DNA from: Symsagittifera roscoffensis
Lineage: Eukaryota; Xenacoelomorpha; Acoela; Convolutidae
NCBI RefSeq assembly: GCF_963678635.1
Contig: NC_087062.1
Location: forward strand, 97,455,705-97,519,704
Reading direction: 5' to 3'
Length of the DNA stretch: 64,000 bases
Shown here: in pieces, positions 9,936 through 22,440 of the stretch
Numbering within the stretch: position 1 is the first letter of the stretch
Layout: each line of letters begins with the position of its first letter
Translations under genes and position numbers: made by a program
Notes under the pieces: model-generated
What the model was told of the DNA's origin: nothing
Seen by the model: the letters and a program-made list of their open reading frames with translations, nothing else
The model's database searches: none

Positions 9936-11789
9936 GTGATTTATCAACGAAACAGAAATTAACAGTTTTCTCAAACAATCAGTGCGGGTTCTTAAATTCT
10001 ATTTTTTTGAATGATTTCCGACCAAGAGGCCTTTGTTTCAATCACCCGAGCGGAGATCTGCGACTTATGGCCTGACTTTGAATGTCACATTGCATCCAAA
10101 AACAGACCCAAATTGCAGTCGCGACCAGATTTAGGTGGCGAACGTTTGAATATTAACTCACGCAAGTCGCATACTCGGTCAGGAATGTCTGGATTTTGTG
10201 TGGAAAACAAAAAGTTGAAAAAAAAACTAAAACGCACCCGAATACAAAGTTCCTCTCCATGTTCAATGGTCGTAACAAATATTATGGCCTCTTCATAAAT
10301 TTCGAGTTAGGAAAATAGAAACCTAATCAGAAATATTTTTTCGGGTTATATTTTGCGTTAGTGAGGTATTTCTTGCGATATTATTTTGACGGTAGCAAAA
10401 ATAGTGCTGGTTGTGCCCGACTACACTTCTACACGACTACAAAATCTTAAAATTGAATCTAGAAATTAAAAAATAGCGACCGGTTCCTTCGAACTCGAAA
10501 ACCTGAAAATTAAAAATTTTCTGAACATGCTAAAGAGGCTTGACACAGAATTTGGAACTTGCCCCGATTAATAACAGGTGTTCGTACACTTTAGAGGGTA
10601 TCAGGTTGCCGCATAACGAGGAAGTTTTTTCATCGGATGACTCTACAAGTGTATAAACACCTGCTGTTAACAAAACAGTAACAAAAAAATCAGACAAAAA
10701 TTGATTATTTTTTCTTATTTTGTAATTGAAAATTGCATAGATGAAACTTTTTGCCTAATTTGTAAAGCAAAAGGCTATGCTTGTTAGGCAAATAGTTCTT
10801 GTTTTTTGCTAAATTTAACCCGACCCCTTTTGGGTCAAACACTTAGTCCAAATACGATGCTCTGTCAAAATTTTTTTTGACATAATTTTTAATGTAAGCT
10901 TGTGTGAATTCGTTCTATGACCAAAAGATCCCTATTTATCACGTATAAAAAACGCTTGCATCTAAGACCAACAAAAAACCACTTTATCCGACCCATGGCG
11001 AGGTTTCAACAAAAATTCTACGCTTTGTCGAAAACCAACATCAATTTCCGTAGGATGATTAATCGCAAGATGCTGATTGAAGATGTTTTTTAAAAATAAA
11101 AAAGAAAGAAGTCTTCCATGTATATGAATCTTTGCAAAGTTGTTTAAAGCTTAACGCGAGTTTTTAAAGTATAACTTTTAAAATTTTCAAAAAAAAACAA
11201 GTAACTTTCTCTAGACGACAAACGTTTCATTGGCTCATCAGTTGAGGATCACTGATAGATCTGATTAAAGAACTTCAACATTTCTCAGTTTGGAAAACTT
11301 AAACTTCTTGAGCGGTGTTAAATCAAAGTTCGGTAAAAGCAAAATTCTCATTTATTTTCAAACTTTTTTGTTTTTGTCATCAAACCATTTAGTTGAGAGC
11401 AAAATTTTTTTAGATTACAATTCTTCATCTCTCACAGTTTTGCTTGGTATAAATTTTTTTGCTTCTACTTTTGTATAAATTCTTTTGCTTCCAAATTATA
11501 TATACTTTTTAATTCGAAAAGTTTGTTAAGTTGTACATTTTTGCATTTCGAACTTTTTAGTATGCAAAAACTAGTGTGAAGTTGAACTCAACGATTTACT
11601 CTTTGCAGTTGAGCCTCCAATTTAAACGTTTTAATGTAACTGAAAAGTTTGTCCACCTTTTGTTTAGTTCGAGCAAATTGATATTTCGAACTCTGCGAAA
11701 GCACTAAAAAATTCTCTGTTTTAGCCTTATTTTCTGCGTTGCAGAAAAAGTTTTGAAAAAAATTAGCCAAAAAGGGCGTTTTTAAGAGC

Positions 11790-12010
11790 AATATTTAGAA
11801 AAATTTGACCAAAAATCGCGTTTTTTCGGCGCGCGCTCCTCCCTCAAATAAAGTTTTTTTTGGCGCCAAAGTCGCCCTCAAAATTTTAGTGTGTGTCACC
11901 AAAAATAGATATCCCAAATTAGTACAAAGAGAGGACCCTTTCGATCGACAGGGGTTCGAATCCCTGAGGGAGGAAGCGTCCCCCCCCCAAAATCCGCCCC
12001 TATTTTCGGC
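11790..12010 (+). mobile_element. hAT-like MITE copy
   Basis: The blocks TTTTTTGGCGCCAAAG, AATTTTAGTGTGTGTCACC, GTACAAAGAGAGGACCC, GGGGTTCGAATCCCTGAGG, a C-run and AAATCCGCCCCT match the MITE family seen at 34-41 kb, in the same order. The 5' end is degraded. Confidence 0.6.
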
Positions 12011-12275
12011 CATCAATTTTGTGGCAAGCGTTGATTGATTAATCCATCGTCGTTTTTGTCGTGATAATTGTGATCTGGTTGAAAACTATGGAATGAAAAC
12101 TGGAATGAAAACTGGGGTTCGAATCCCTGAGGGAGGAAGCGTCCCCCCCCCCAAAAATCCGCCCCTATTTTCGGCCATCAATTTTGTGGCAAGCGTTGAT
12201 TGATTAATCCATCGTCGTTTTTGTCGTGATAATTGTGATCTGGTTGAAAACTATGGAATGAAAACTTCCATGAAA
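11951..12275. repeat. 163-bp tandem duplication
   Basis: The segment from GGGGTTCGAATCCCTGAGG through GGTTGAAAACTATGGAATG is repeated at an offset of 163 bp (11951 and 12114), with near identity apart from C-run length. It duplicates the end of the MITE with its right flank. Confidence 0.85.
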
Positions 12276-12477
12276 GGAGCACGAATTTTTTCTTTGACAA
12301 ATCAAATTGTTTGAATAAAGCGTCGTCTGGCGTCTTTCTGCTTCAAAATTGACCAAACCATCGTAAAAGCAAAAGCAATTTTTGATACTTAAAAAAACAG
12401 TCATGTCAAGGGATAGTTTTGAAAAGAAAAACAGCGTGTGAATAATTGTACAGACTAAGCTGCGTATTGCGTCATTG

Positions 12478-14027
12478 TTCCGACTTTCGTAACGAAAGTA
12501 ACGGAATATTTGTGCCCGGGGCGGGTTTTTTTTCTTCAGAAAAATTTTGACTTCTTCTTAACAAGCCATTTTTGACGGAACTTTTTTTATATCATTCAAA
12601 AGGTATTGTTGCTCTGAGCATAAATTTGAAAAGATACTTCAGCTGTGATTATGTTTTGTAAAGTTATGGGGGCTTACAGATTGCCATTTTGGCCAATTTG
12701 GGACAATTAACGCGCGATATAATTCGTAATATTAACGCGTAAGCGGAGACTTAATCCGTCCTAGAAATTGTTCCACATTGGTTGAAGGAAGCTGATTCGC
12801 CATAATTGATTTCTTATTTTTCCGACTTTCGATACGAAAGTAACGGAATATTTGTGCTCGGGGTGGGTTTTTTTTTCTTCAGACAAATTTCGACTTTTTG
12901 ACTAGCCATTTTTGACGGAATTTTTTAAAAATCATTCGAAAGCTATTGTTGTCTTGAGCTCAAATTTGAAAAGATATTTTACCTGTGATTATTTTTGGTA
13001 AAGTTATTGGATTTTAAAGATTGCCATTTTGGCCAATTTGTGACAATAAACGCGCGATATAATTCGTAACATTAACGCGTAAGCGGAGACTTAATCCATC
13101 TTAGAAACTGTTCCACATTGGTTGAAGGAAGCTTATTCGCCATAATTGATTTGTTATTTTTCCGACTTTCGATACGAAAGTACGGAATATTTGTGCTCGG
13201 GGTGGGTTTTTTTCTTCAGACAAAATTTCGACCTTTCAACTAGCCATTTTTGACGGAATTTTGTAAAAATCATTCGAAAGCTATTGTTGTCTTGAGCTCA
13301 AATTTGAAAAGATATTACACTTTTCCTAAAGTTATTGGGTTTAAACTTTGCTATTTTGGCCAATTTGGGACAACTAACGCACGGTATATTTCGCGCTATT
13401 AACGCGTTAGCGGAGACTTAATCCGTCTTAGAAATTGTTCCACATTGGTTGAAGGAAGCTTATGTGCCATAATTGGTTTGTTATTTTTCCGACTTTCGAT
13501 ACGAAAGTAACGGAATATTTGTGCTCGGGGTGGGTTTTTTTTCTTCAGAGACAAATTTCGACTTTTTATCTAGCCATTTTTGACGGAATTTTTTAATAAT
13601 CATTCGAAAGCTATTGTTGTCCTGAGCTCGAATTTGAAAATATATTACACCTGTGATCATTTTTCGTAAAGTTATTGGGGTTTGAATTTTGCTATTTTGG
13701 CCAATTTGGGACAATTAACGCACGATATATTTCGCGCTATTAACGCGTAAGCGGAGAGTTAATCCGTCTTGGAAATCGTTCCAAATTGGTTGAAAGAAGC
13801 TTATTTCCCATAATTGTTTTGTTACAAGGAGCGAGCAGTCTTGTTAGGATTGAAATCTATCACTTTGCACTTTATATGGCGTGAGTTTCGCAACTATCTC
13901 AAATTAAAAAAAAATATGTGTTTTTTTTACCTCTAGGTTTTCATCTAATTACTGATCCATCTGCTCCACAGACCTTAGAAGGCAGTCGGAGCTTTCAGTG
14001 CTTCGCCTTGATATGAGCAGCCTTGTT
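12478..14027. mobile_element. foldback-family element with four ~340-bp tandem units
   Basis: Four tandem units begin TCCGACTTTCG at 12478, 12821, 13161 and 13488. Each contains CGAAAGTAACGGAATATTTG, a TTTTGACGGAATTTT block, GCCATTTTGGCCAATTTG, a GCG-rich AACGCGCGATAT/AACGCGTAAGCGGAGA block and a GGTTGAAGGAAGCTTATT end. The last unit runs into the right terminus AGGCAGTCGGAGC...GAGCAGCCTTGTT (13981-14027). The same terminus and unit build the element at 53303-54447. There is no ORF of transposase type, so it is probably non-autonomous. Confidence 0.75.
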
Positions 14028-14261
14028 CAATTGTGAAATTGAATTGAAGTGATATAAACGTATCGACCTTTGAAATTTACTTCAATGAGGCTAATTTTAA
14101 AAGTTTTCTCATGTTCTAACACGATTACTAAAATAGCTCAAAATTTCGGCTTAGCTTTTTTTCCAGGGCTCTTACTTAAAATATTTTATCACGATTTGTG
14201 TTCTAACGAGTTTTATCCTGCATCACTATGTTGTTATTGTTACTACTATTGTGATATGCAG

Positions 14262-14413
14262 CAAGTACTTCTGCTTTATCGGCTACTGGTTGGACACGAA
14301 ACAGAGCGACAGGCAGCCGAAGCCAGATGACCGGGAGCAGTTTGCCCATTTGGTCAGACCAGACTACCGGGAACTGAACTGGTACTCGTTCAGAGACGAC
14401 GACGCAAAAACGC
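14262..14413 (+). CDS. exon 3 of the secreted host protein
   Basis: 152 nt between acceptor GTGATATGCAG and donor ACGC|GTAAGTG. Phase 2 from exon 2 gives SKYFCFIGYWLDTKQSDRQ, then a polar stretch KPDDREQFAHLVRPDYREL and NWYSFRDDDAKT, with no stop; it ends in phase 1. It adds one Cys and several Trp/Tyr, as in a folded extracellular domain. The longer open frames overlapping this exon in other phases are shadows. I do not recognise the family. Confidence 0.68.
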
Positions 14414-15370
14414 GTAAGTGTGCGTCCCTAGAAATTTGGGAACTTTTCCAGTTTTCCATCGTCTCTTAAAATTACAAAATAAAGCCGTTCAAAAAATGTT
14501 CACACGGCATTTTGCATTTAAAAAAAGTAAAAAATGTGTTCAAATGTTCACGCTGACACGTTTTATTGCAGTTTACAACATGAAAAGTCATTTTGAAAAG
14601 ATTTCCATTTATTGATATTCCGAAAATTAAAAAAGGAGGGGGGAACTGGAAAAGTCGAAATTTGAATCAGTCAACCCTGAATATAATTATTTAAAATAGA
14701 ATCTATGGAAATTTAACACATTCTTCATTCAATTTGGAACAAAAAAGTTCAGGATTATATAAAATGCTAGTTGAAACTAAAATGAAAGTTCAGAATAGAA
14801 CGAAAAACGCTAGTCAAATAATTCCATCTCGGGTCGAGGTTCTCGCTTTATGTTTTGAACGTCTCGACCAAAAAATGTGCTCTACTTTGCTCTATAACTG
14901 AGATATGTATTGACCATTTTGACCGAAGTCCATATGTTTCACTGAAGACATGAACTACTTTTGAAATTTTTTTTTAATCACACGGGCTTTCTGGTTTTTA
15001 ATTTGAGTCAAAAACGCTAAGAAATTGAAAGACTTCGACATACAGCAGGACAATCCTTGTTAAAAAGTTTGATTTGATGAATTTTTCCTGCTATTAGAAT
15101 TTTTTTTTAATTCGTTGGATTTATAGCAATTGGGCCAAACCCAATTATTGCGATGCGAATAAATTTGAAAACCACAACCATCATTTATTTGGGAAGGGCT
15201 TCTTCAGGCAACATGCTAGATTGTAGAAACATAAATTTAAAATGAACTACATTATCAACCGGACAAAAAATATTTTCATGTTACTAAAAAAAAACAAGTT
15301 TCGGAATAAACATTAGACGAACACACTTTCAAACTTCCTTTCTGTTAGTGATGAGAAGCTGTTTAAAGGT

Positions 15371-16700
15371 GTGCTTCGAATCTTAACAACCTATGAAAAA
15401 TCGCAACGACTGAAAACAATACTTGCATCTTTTGAGTGTACCCTGACAGCAACCAATTACAGAGTTGGTAATTTCAAAACTTGCTTAAAAGTTTTTTATT
15501 CAATTTTTTTTTCAAACTTTGAAAATCATAAATTTCGTCAAATTTTTGAACATCTTGAGTTCTTTGAAAATTTTTAGAACAAAAAAAACCTCATATCTCA
15601 AATTAAAAGTAATTGAGCACGCGCATTTGGACACAAGATTTGCAACTCATGGGAGTTCTGTCACAAAACCCAACTACAGGATTAAGAATTTCAATTTGAG
15701 AAAACAAATTTAAAAACAAAACTTTAAAAAGCATAAAACTTCAGATCTCGAAATTTTCAAAGACTTGAGTAATCAAAGTTGAAGTTAACATTCTCAACCC
15801 CTGAGAGTACTTTGAAAGTCCCCAAGTAGAGGGTTAAGACTTTCAAAACTTGAAGAAAAAAAATTAAATTCAAGTTTTCTGAAAAAATAACAAAAAACGT
15901 CATATCTCAAAAATTGCAACGATTTGAGCAACCTTATTTGGAGACAAGATTCGCAATCTCTGAGAGTACACTGAAAATCCCCAACTATAGGGTTAGGAAA
16001 TTCAAACTTTGAAAAAAAATAATTTAAACTTTCTGAAAACTTTTTGAAAAATCACAAAAAAGCCATACCTGGAAAATTAACAAGATTTGAGCTCTCATAT
16101 TTAGAGAAACGATTCGCAATCTTTGAGACCCTGAGAATACTCTGACAGCCCCCACTATAGAGTCGGGAACTCCAAAATTTGAAGAAAAATTTAAGTTTAA
16201 GTTTTCTAAAATTTTTTTGAAAAAAATACACAAAACGTCATTTGAGCAGTCATATTGGAGGCAAAATTCACAATTCCTCAATTCCTGAGATTACCCTGAA
16301 AACCTTCGCTATACAGATGAGAACTTCAAATTGAGTAAACTTTTTTATATCTATGTTCGTTGAAAAATCATAAAAAACGTCATGTCTCCAAAGCTACAAA
16401 ACTTTGAGAAGTGATATTTGAAGGCAAGTTTCGCAACACCTGAGAGTACCCTGTCAGCCCCCAATACAGGGTCGAGAAATCCAAATTTTCGGAAATTTTT
16501 AAAATTTAATTTTTCTAGAAATTTTCGAAAAAACTGGAAAATTGCCGTATCACGTAGCCTAAAAGGATTTCGTTATTCATATTTGGAGACCAAAATCGCA
16601 AAACTCGTGGAAACCCAGACAGCATTCCACTATTGGAACGCTAATTTCAAACTTGGTGAAACACACTCTGAATTCAAACAGGAAAATCGAACAAAATCTT
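15371..16700. repeat. diverged tandem repeat, about 8 units of 145-195 bp
   Basis: Units recur near 15394, 15590, 15738, 15898, 16062, 16232, 16378 and 16545. Each has a CATATCTCAAAA-type start, a TTGAGC..CATATTTGGAGACAA block, CGCAA..CCTGAGAGTACCCTGA, and CCCCAACTATAGGGTTAG..TTCAAA. The units are strongly diverged, so the array is old. The open frames within it are not consistent between units. Confidence 0.75.
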
Positions 16701-17592
16701 AACCATTGCAAGATACGATATATATTTTAAACGTGAAAAAATTCTTTTGTTAAAAATGCAAAAATAAAACGTTGAAAAAGCTTAAAAATGGCGAATTGGT
16801 GAAGCTCGCATTTAAGTATATAATATATTGATTTTACTAATATTTTTTCCCACTTTTTTGCAAGATACATCTTTGTTATTTGAAAGAACTCTTTCCTAAA
16901 AAATATGGGCTGGGCAATTCTATAATTGGGTTATGCGAAGTTGCCATGTTTTCAATTTATAAAAAAACCATTGGTTAAGACTGCTCTTTGCTGAAAATTC
17001 GAAAAACAAAGATTTCCATTAAAAAGCATCACGGCTTTTGTAAAGGAAACATTAGCAAAAGCCAAAAGTTTGTGGTATTTGATTCAATTAGATCAAATCA
17101 ACATACTCAGTTTTTTTGAGGCTGCTTCAAAATTATCTTATATTTGTGACAACACGGCTAATTCAATCAAGGTTGAAACGAATCATAACTAAACAGTTAT
17201 CGCTTTTTTCATGAAAAAAAGCGTTTGCCCTGATAAATAGCTTAGCTAGAACACAAATCAGACATGAAAAATTGACTCAACAAAACCAATGTACAATCTT
17301 AGGTATTTTAAACTGTTTCAATAGAAAATTAAATATAACACACATGTAGAAAAGGAAAGAGATTTGCAATATTTTTTAAAGGATGTTATTAGAATTTAAT
17401 CCAGTCAAATATCTTTTATCAGAGATATATTTAAACAATTTGTATAGAGTTTGATATATGGAACATGTTGAAAGTTTTTTCTCTTATAGTAAAACTACAG
17501 AAGTTGATTTGAAAAAACTGCTTAAAAAACCTTGTACCATAAACTATTTGTAGGAAACATGCTATGCAGGGGCGTCGAGTTATTTACGGTTG

Positions 17593-17945
17593 TTTTTACC
17601 TATAGAGTAATTTCAGATAAGGTACACCGTCTGCTCGTCACGCTATCTTATTTTTGGCCGGATAGATTCGTGCAACATCTTAGTCTAATACCAATCCTAA
17701 TGTTACTCTTATATCTCCTAGTCTCAATAGATCTAGTGTATACTGGTTTATGCGAGTTAGTATCCAGAAGGAGAACAACTGTATTCTAAGTTTAATTCAA
17801 ATTGCTCTGGAGCTGAAACTACAAGTAGTTTCTGCACTTGCAAATAAGTCTAACTGTTAGTTCTGGAATATGATTGGTTAGTAATGGATTTTTTATAGAG
17901 TTAGAGAACTATATTTATAACCAATTATAAATTCTAGTTTAGAAC
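17593..17945 (-). repeat. terminal direct repeat (3' LTR) of gypsy element 2
   Basis: It matches 32700-33053 and 39440-39790: shared blocks include AGTAATTTCAGATAAGG, CACCGTCTGCTCGTCACG, CTCAATAGATCTAGTGTA and ACTGGTTTATGCGAGTTAG. The match ends near TTTAGAACTGGTTCCA, which gives a CA end. The left limit is less sharp. Confidence 0.7.
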
Positions 17946-20349
17946 TGGTTCCAACCATCCGGGGTTTAGAGAGTTTTTAATTTTTAAATGTTTAATGTAA
18001 TGAAGGACGGGTCATGTAGTTTCTTATTGAAGCTGCGAGCATTCACTTCTTAGAGAAAGAAGAAGTGTGGCTGTTGGTGTTTGACGGAGGGAGATGGTTA
18101 TGTTCGTATCTTCTAGATGGGTCTCATTGATCGTGGTAGTATTGTGTGATTGTGTCAAGACTTGAGTGAAGATGCAATGATGTATCGATTTCGTTAAGTT
18201 TGGAGCGAGACTGCGCGCAGGGTGAAGTTTGACTTTTCCGTGCGAAGTGCCAAGTGACTAGGATCTGTACGTGTAGTCAACATCGAGATGGCCAGTGGTC
18301 TGGTTCAAGGGTTTTCAGTTGCTGCGATGTTGGGTCGATACTCTAAATTTTTCGAGGTAGTGACTTTAGGCAGCAAATCAAACAGATTTGCCATTCCGGA
18401 GTTGGAATCTGTTTGGGTTGTCGGCATCTTTGCTGCTCGTCGGTTGGGCTTTGCGAAATCTATACATACTGCATTTATCTTTAACATATATAATTTTTTT
18501 GTTAATTTTAGCTTTAGTTATGATTTGTTATTAATAGTTGTCACAAAAGCGTTTATATATTAGCTTGGTTATTTTTAAAGAGTTGCTCACACTAGAGCAA
18601 TTCTCTGCAAAAACAGAGTGTGGGCCACAAAGCGTGATGTAGCACGGTGGGTTAGGCCGGCTGTAGAGCATGCTCAGGACGTCCCTCTGGTTGGTGAGGC
18701 CAGGAGTGGGGTATAATCTTGAGGTCTCTTTGACTCTCTTTTTGTGTTCAACCTTTTGTTTAGTTTTTATTACTTGTTTTTTTCTCGTTATGCTCTGATT
18801 GGGTCCTTTTCTCAAAATTGAATCTTTTGGTTTGGTTTTGTCTTTCGACTTTTTTGTGTTTTCTTTGTTTGTGGTAAGAATTCAAAGTGGTCTTTAAAAG
18901 AATAATTTATCCAGTTTTTTTCTGATTTTAGTCTGGTTTTGGTACGGCGGGCTTTTTTTTTTTAGTCATGCTATAAGTTTGTGGTTTTGTGACTTTAGTA
19001 AGCTGCGTTGGTTATTGTAGTTTACTATATAATTCCTTCCAACCGGGTTAAAGGAAAGTTTGAAACGTGTGAAAACTGGTTAGAGTTGCTATCAGTGAAA
19101 GTTAAAACTTAAAATTCATTATTTAAACAGTTCTTCGTGGGCGAGCTGTGCAATTGTTTGAAAAAAATTATGGGCCAGTGAATCATTCAAAATTTATAAA
19201 AAAAGCGTCTTGTAAAAAGGTTAGTACTTGTATGAATTTATTTGCAATTTTTTTTGAGTTTACTACGTTGAAATTTCAATTTTACTGCCGTTGGGAATTT
19301 TTAACTTATAAATTTTTTGCTTATTAAAAGGAAATTTATTGCATTGGGGGTTATTTAATAATTTACTGCTATTAATTAATTTTGCTTGAATGTTGCTGTA
19401 AACTTGTATCCTGTTATTGTTGTTGCTCGGGCTTTTGAATTAAGTGTGGCCATTTTATTTGTTGTTTCTAATTCTTGTGGTTCAGATTCACAAATTGTTT
19501 ACTTGATTTATGGCGTATTTATGTAGTGTTTTTTGTTCATTTTTTCTCACAATCTTAGTGGGTGACTAATAAATCTTGGGGTCCTGTTCGAGTTGAAGGG
19601 TTGTTGTGATTTGTTGTTTTTAAAAAATTAAAAGGAGGTGGGGTTTGGAAGAGAAAAATTATCAAAAAATACATGTGTAGGATAGTCCTGAATAAGGATT
19701 ATAGAATGTAATGTATCCAAATGTCTTTTTTGTATATCTAACGTGTTTATAGATAATTTCTGTTGTGATAAAAGGGGGAGGTAATGATTGAGCTGTTATA
19801 TTTGGTGGAGCTAGAGGGAAAGCGTGATGTACTAAATTGTTTGATTTTGCTGTTATTTCGAATTTCAGTGTTAAGTTGTCTTGTGTAAGGATTTATATGT
19901 TGTGTTCCTGTGTGTCTTTATGAATATCGTGTCTGTATTGTTATCTGTTGAGTGCCCAATTATGTAGTCTGCTACTGTCGATTTGTTGACCGAATAGTGG
20001 AGGTGGTGCTACGAATGTATTCCAATCTAATCGTAAGGGTGTTTTATTGGATAATTTTTTCTTATATCTATCGTCTAAATTGTAGAAAACTTGGGGGAAA
20101 TGATGTTGTTGATATCTGACTTATTGAAAGAGTTGAAGGGAGCGAGAGGGTTTCTGGTAGTTACAAAGATGTTTCTGATGAAATTTCCATTGGTTCATTT
20201 ACCAGGTTTGGTTCACCTTGAGTGAAAGCTTGATTCATCCAATGTGGGAGGTGTTGTGATGAAGTTGGGGGATTAAAGGGATTTTCATGAGTTTGTTCGG
20301 ATGTGGGGGTTGATCCTAAGTAGTCCAATGGTAAGTTCGGGGTGTTTTG
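17946..20349. other. 3' non-coding part of gypsy element 2
   Basis: About 2.4 kb between the 3' LTR and the last recognisable ORF. Short open frames (for example 18288-18563 plus, 18531-18815 minus) show no domain and no continuity with neighbours. They may be remnants of an envelope-like gene or of a nested insertion. Confidence 0.35.
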
Positions 20350-21060
20350 TTATGAGCTAGGTTCTAATGGTGGGGGGTTACTTTGAATTGTCTTACTAAA
20401 AAGATCTAAAGTGTTTGGAGTTGATGATGAGGGTATTTTAATATGAACTCTGGGGGTTGTAAAATTTCCATTTCGTCTTGGATGTATGATTTGTCTTTTT
20501 ATTGTAGGTGTATTTTGGTTTTGACTTGAGTGTCTTGTTCTATTAAGGTCATGTTGAAGGACAGGGTATAAATTGTATACTGGTTCGCGTGGGGCGCGTG
20601 GCGAACTACGGGTTCTAAAGGTTGTGATAAAAAAGAATGTCATTCGTCAAATGTATATGGGTTTTCTTGAAATGAAAATACGTCTTGATGATTAAGGGAG
20701 GTTTGTCTGACTGGATGTTGGTGTTTTTGGAGGTTCTTGGGATGTTGTAATCGTTGGGGACTTTTGTGTGGGTTGTTGATTAGAAATGTTGAAAGGTTCT
20801 TTAAAGTTATTACCTATGAAGAAAATTTATGTTGATTTTCATAATCTTCTATGAAAATGATTAGAAGTATTGTTGCTAATGCAAAGGTTATTATTGCATT
20901 TTTGATACAAAAGCATGCTGTCAGAATTAGGGAAATCAGAAATGGGAAAAATATTACTAAAAAAAGGAAAGTGTCTTTCTTGTTGAAGATTTGTCTTAAC
21001 ATTTAGATAATTGACGAAATATCGTACCTGAGGAGGTGTTCAAGGATTTTTGCAAGGTTG
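20350..21060 (-). pseudogene. 3' ORF with transmembrane segment, env-like position, gypsy element 2
   Basis: A 62-codon piece (20814-21002) encodes a strongly hydrophobic stretch (FLFLVIFFPFLISLILTACF, then ALATILLIIFIED). After stops, it is followed by a Pro/Ser/Thr-rich tail (20350-20643). It lies downstream of integrase, where errantiviruses and retroviruses keep env. No surface-unit domain is recognisable, so an env origin is an inference from position and the membrane segment. Confidence 0.4.
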
Positions 21061-21816
21061 AGGTAGCTTTTGTGGAGTCAATAGAAAATTTTGAAAAACT
21101 GCAAAAAATTACAAAGAGAAAGAGAAATAATTCGAAAGTATCTAGGGAGAAAAATATGATGATTTAAAAAGAGATTCGAAGTTGTAATCATTAGAAGACT
21201 GACTGATTCGGAAAGAAGCATTTGAGAAATGATTCGCTCTTGCCGAATTAGTTTTTTCTCGTTGAGGCAAAATTTCAGTGTGGTCGGATTGTTTAATGAT
21301 TTTTTGACAAGTGGGTTGAATATTGGTAATTTTTGGTGAAGAGAAAACTGGAGGTCTAGAAGTAAGCTTTCTGATTTTGTTTTTATTTAATGGATGATCG
21401 GGGGTATCTGGGAGTCATTCATACTTATTTTTTCTTTGGGCTAATTTGATATTTTTCCTCAAGGGAAATTTGGAATGTAAGTTAGGACAATATTGTTGAT
21501 TTTTATACCATTTGATAGGGGAGGATTGTAAAATTTATATTTTGTTTATTTCGGTTGTCAAGTATGGGCGTGTTGCTTATTTTTGACCTGGAGGTCCTTT
21601 AGTTATAGTAATATATATGTTTGAAATTTGCAAAATGACGGCTAAAAAGTGGTGTCAAAATGAGGTGATGTTTAGATAGCTTCTGATTGGCTAAAGTTGA
21701 ACTAGTTGTTCAAGAGTGTCAGCATGATTTTATGGAAAAGAATTTTTTTTTTGTTATATTCCTAAAGGTTCAAAAATAATAAATAATCTGAGGGAGTTTT
21801 TTTGGATTCAACTTTT

Positions 21817-22440
21817 TTAAAAAAAACTAGATTGTGGAATGAACGTTTTATAATCTTTTCGTGGTTGAGTCCGAAGTTTCAAAGATTGTCGGTTTTGAGA
21901 GGTTAATTTTATGTCCTGTGGTAAAAAATTTTCTACTAATTTTTGGTTTTTTCTTTGTTTTTGTGTTATTTCTATATTTTTTAATTCTCGGGGTTTTTGT
22001 CGAATGTTTTCGTTATTTTTGTTTCTAAAACTTGTGGTAAACAATTTGAATCAGTTGTTTGTTTTTGACTTTTTCTGTGTTGTTGCGAACAATTTTAAGT
22101 CTTGTAAAGGAGTATAATCGTGTAAGTTCGCGAAGAGCGTATTCTTTTGGGTAGTATGGTGAAAGATTGTTTCTGTTGAACAATTTTCTTTTTTATTTGA
22201 AGCAATAACTTTATATGTTACATCAGTGGGTTTGTCAATAATTTGAAATGGTCTTTCTCGGATTGGTTGTAACTTTTTTGATATTCCTTTTTGTATTACA
22301 AACTTTGGGATTAGGACAAATATTCCAATTTTTCAATTTGTAGCTGGTGTGAATCGTGAATTCATTTGGGAATGAATATTCTGTCTTTTGAATAGTTTTT
22401 GGGCTATTTTTTGATAAACTTCATTGTGTTTTTATCTCTG
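21817..22440 (-). pseudogene. pol C-terminal tail, gypsy element 2
   Basis: Downstream of the integrase core. The piece around 22200-22330 reads like the usual post-core segment, with a QPIRERPFQIIDKPTDVTYKV-type stretch. A Lys/Gln/Asn-rich basic tail follows (21817-22044). Stops interrupt it. Confidence 0.55.

Larger units (their letters stand above)
9936..14261 (+). other. intron 2
   Basis: The donor is GTGATTTATC and the acceptor GTGATATGCAG. It contains a MITE with a 163-bp tandem duplication (11790-12275) and a foldback-type element with tandem units (12478-14027). The 95-codon open frame at 10011-10298 lacks support and is not called. Confidence 0.5.

Noticed and set aside
10011-10298. 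95-codon plus ORF in intron 2
   Set aside because: It starts with ATG and is somewhat GC-rich, but I see no domain, no flanking splice sites of matching phase and no copy elsewhere.
12000-12200. Possible CRISPR-like or regulatory repeat
   Set aside because: Only two adjacent copies of a 163-bp segment; a simple tandem duplication of a MITE end explains it.
13481-13714. 77-codon minus ORF
   Set aside because: It lies in the 340-bp tandem units; the other units do not keep the frame open.
14070-14330. 86-codon plus ORF overlapping exon 3
   Set aside because: It reads exon 3 in the wrong phase and its upstream part is T-rich intron.
18288-18563. 91-codon plus ORF in gypsy element 2
   Set aside because: Hydrophobic but antisense to the element, no homology recognised, composition like surrounding non-coding DNA.
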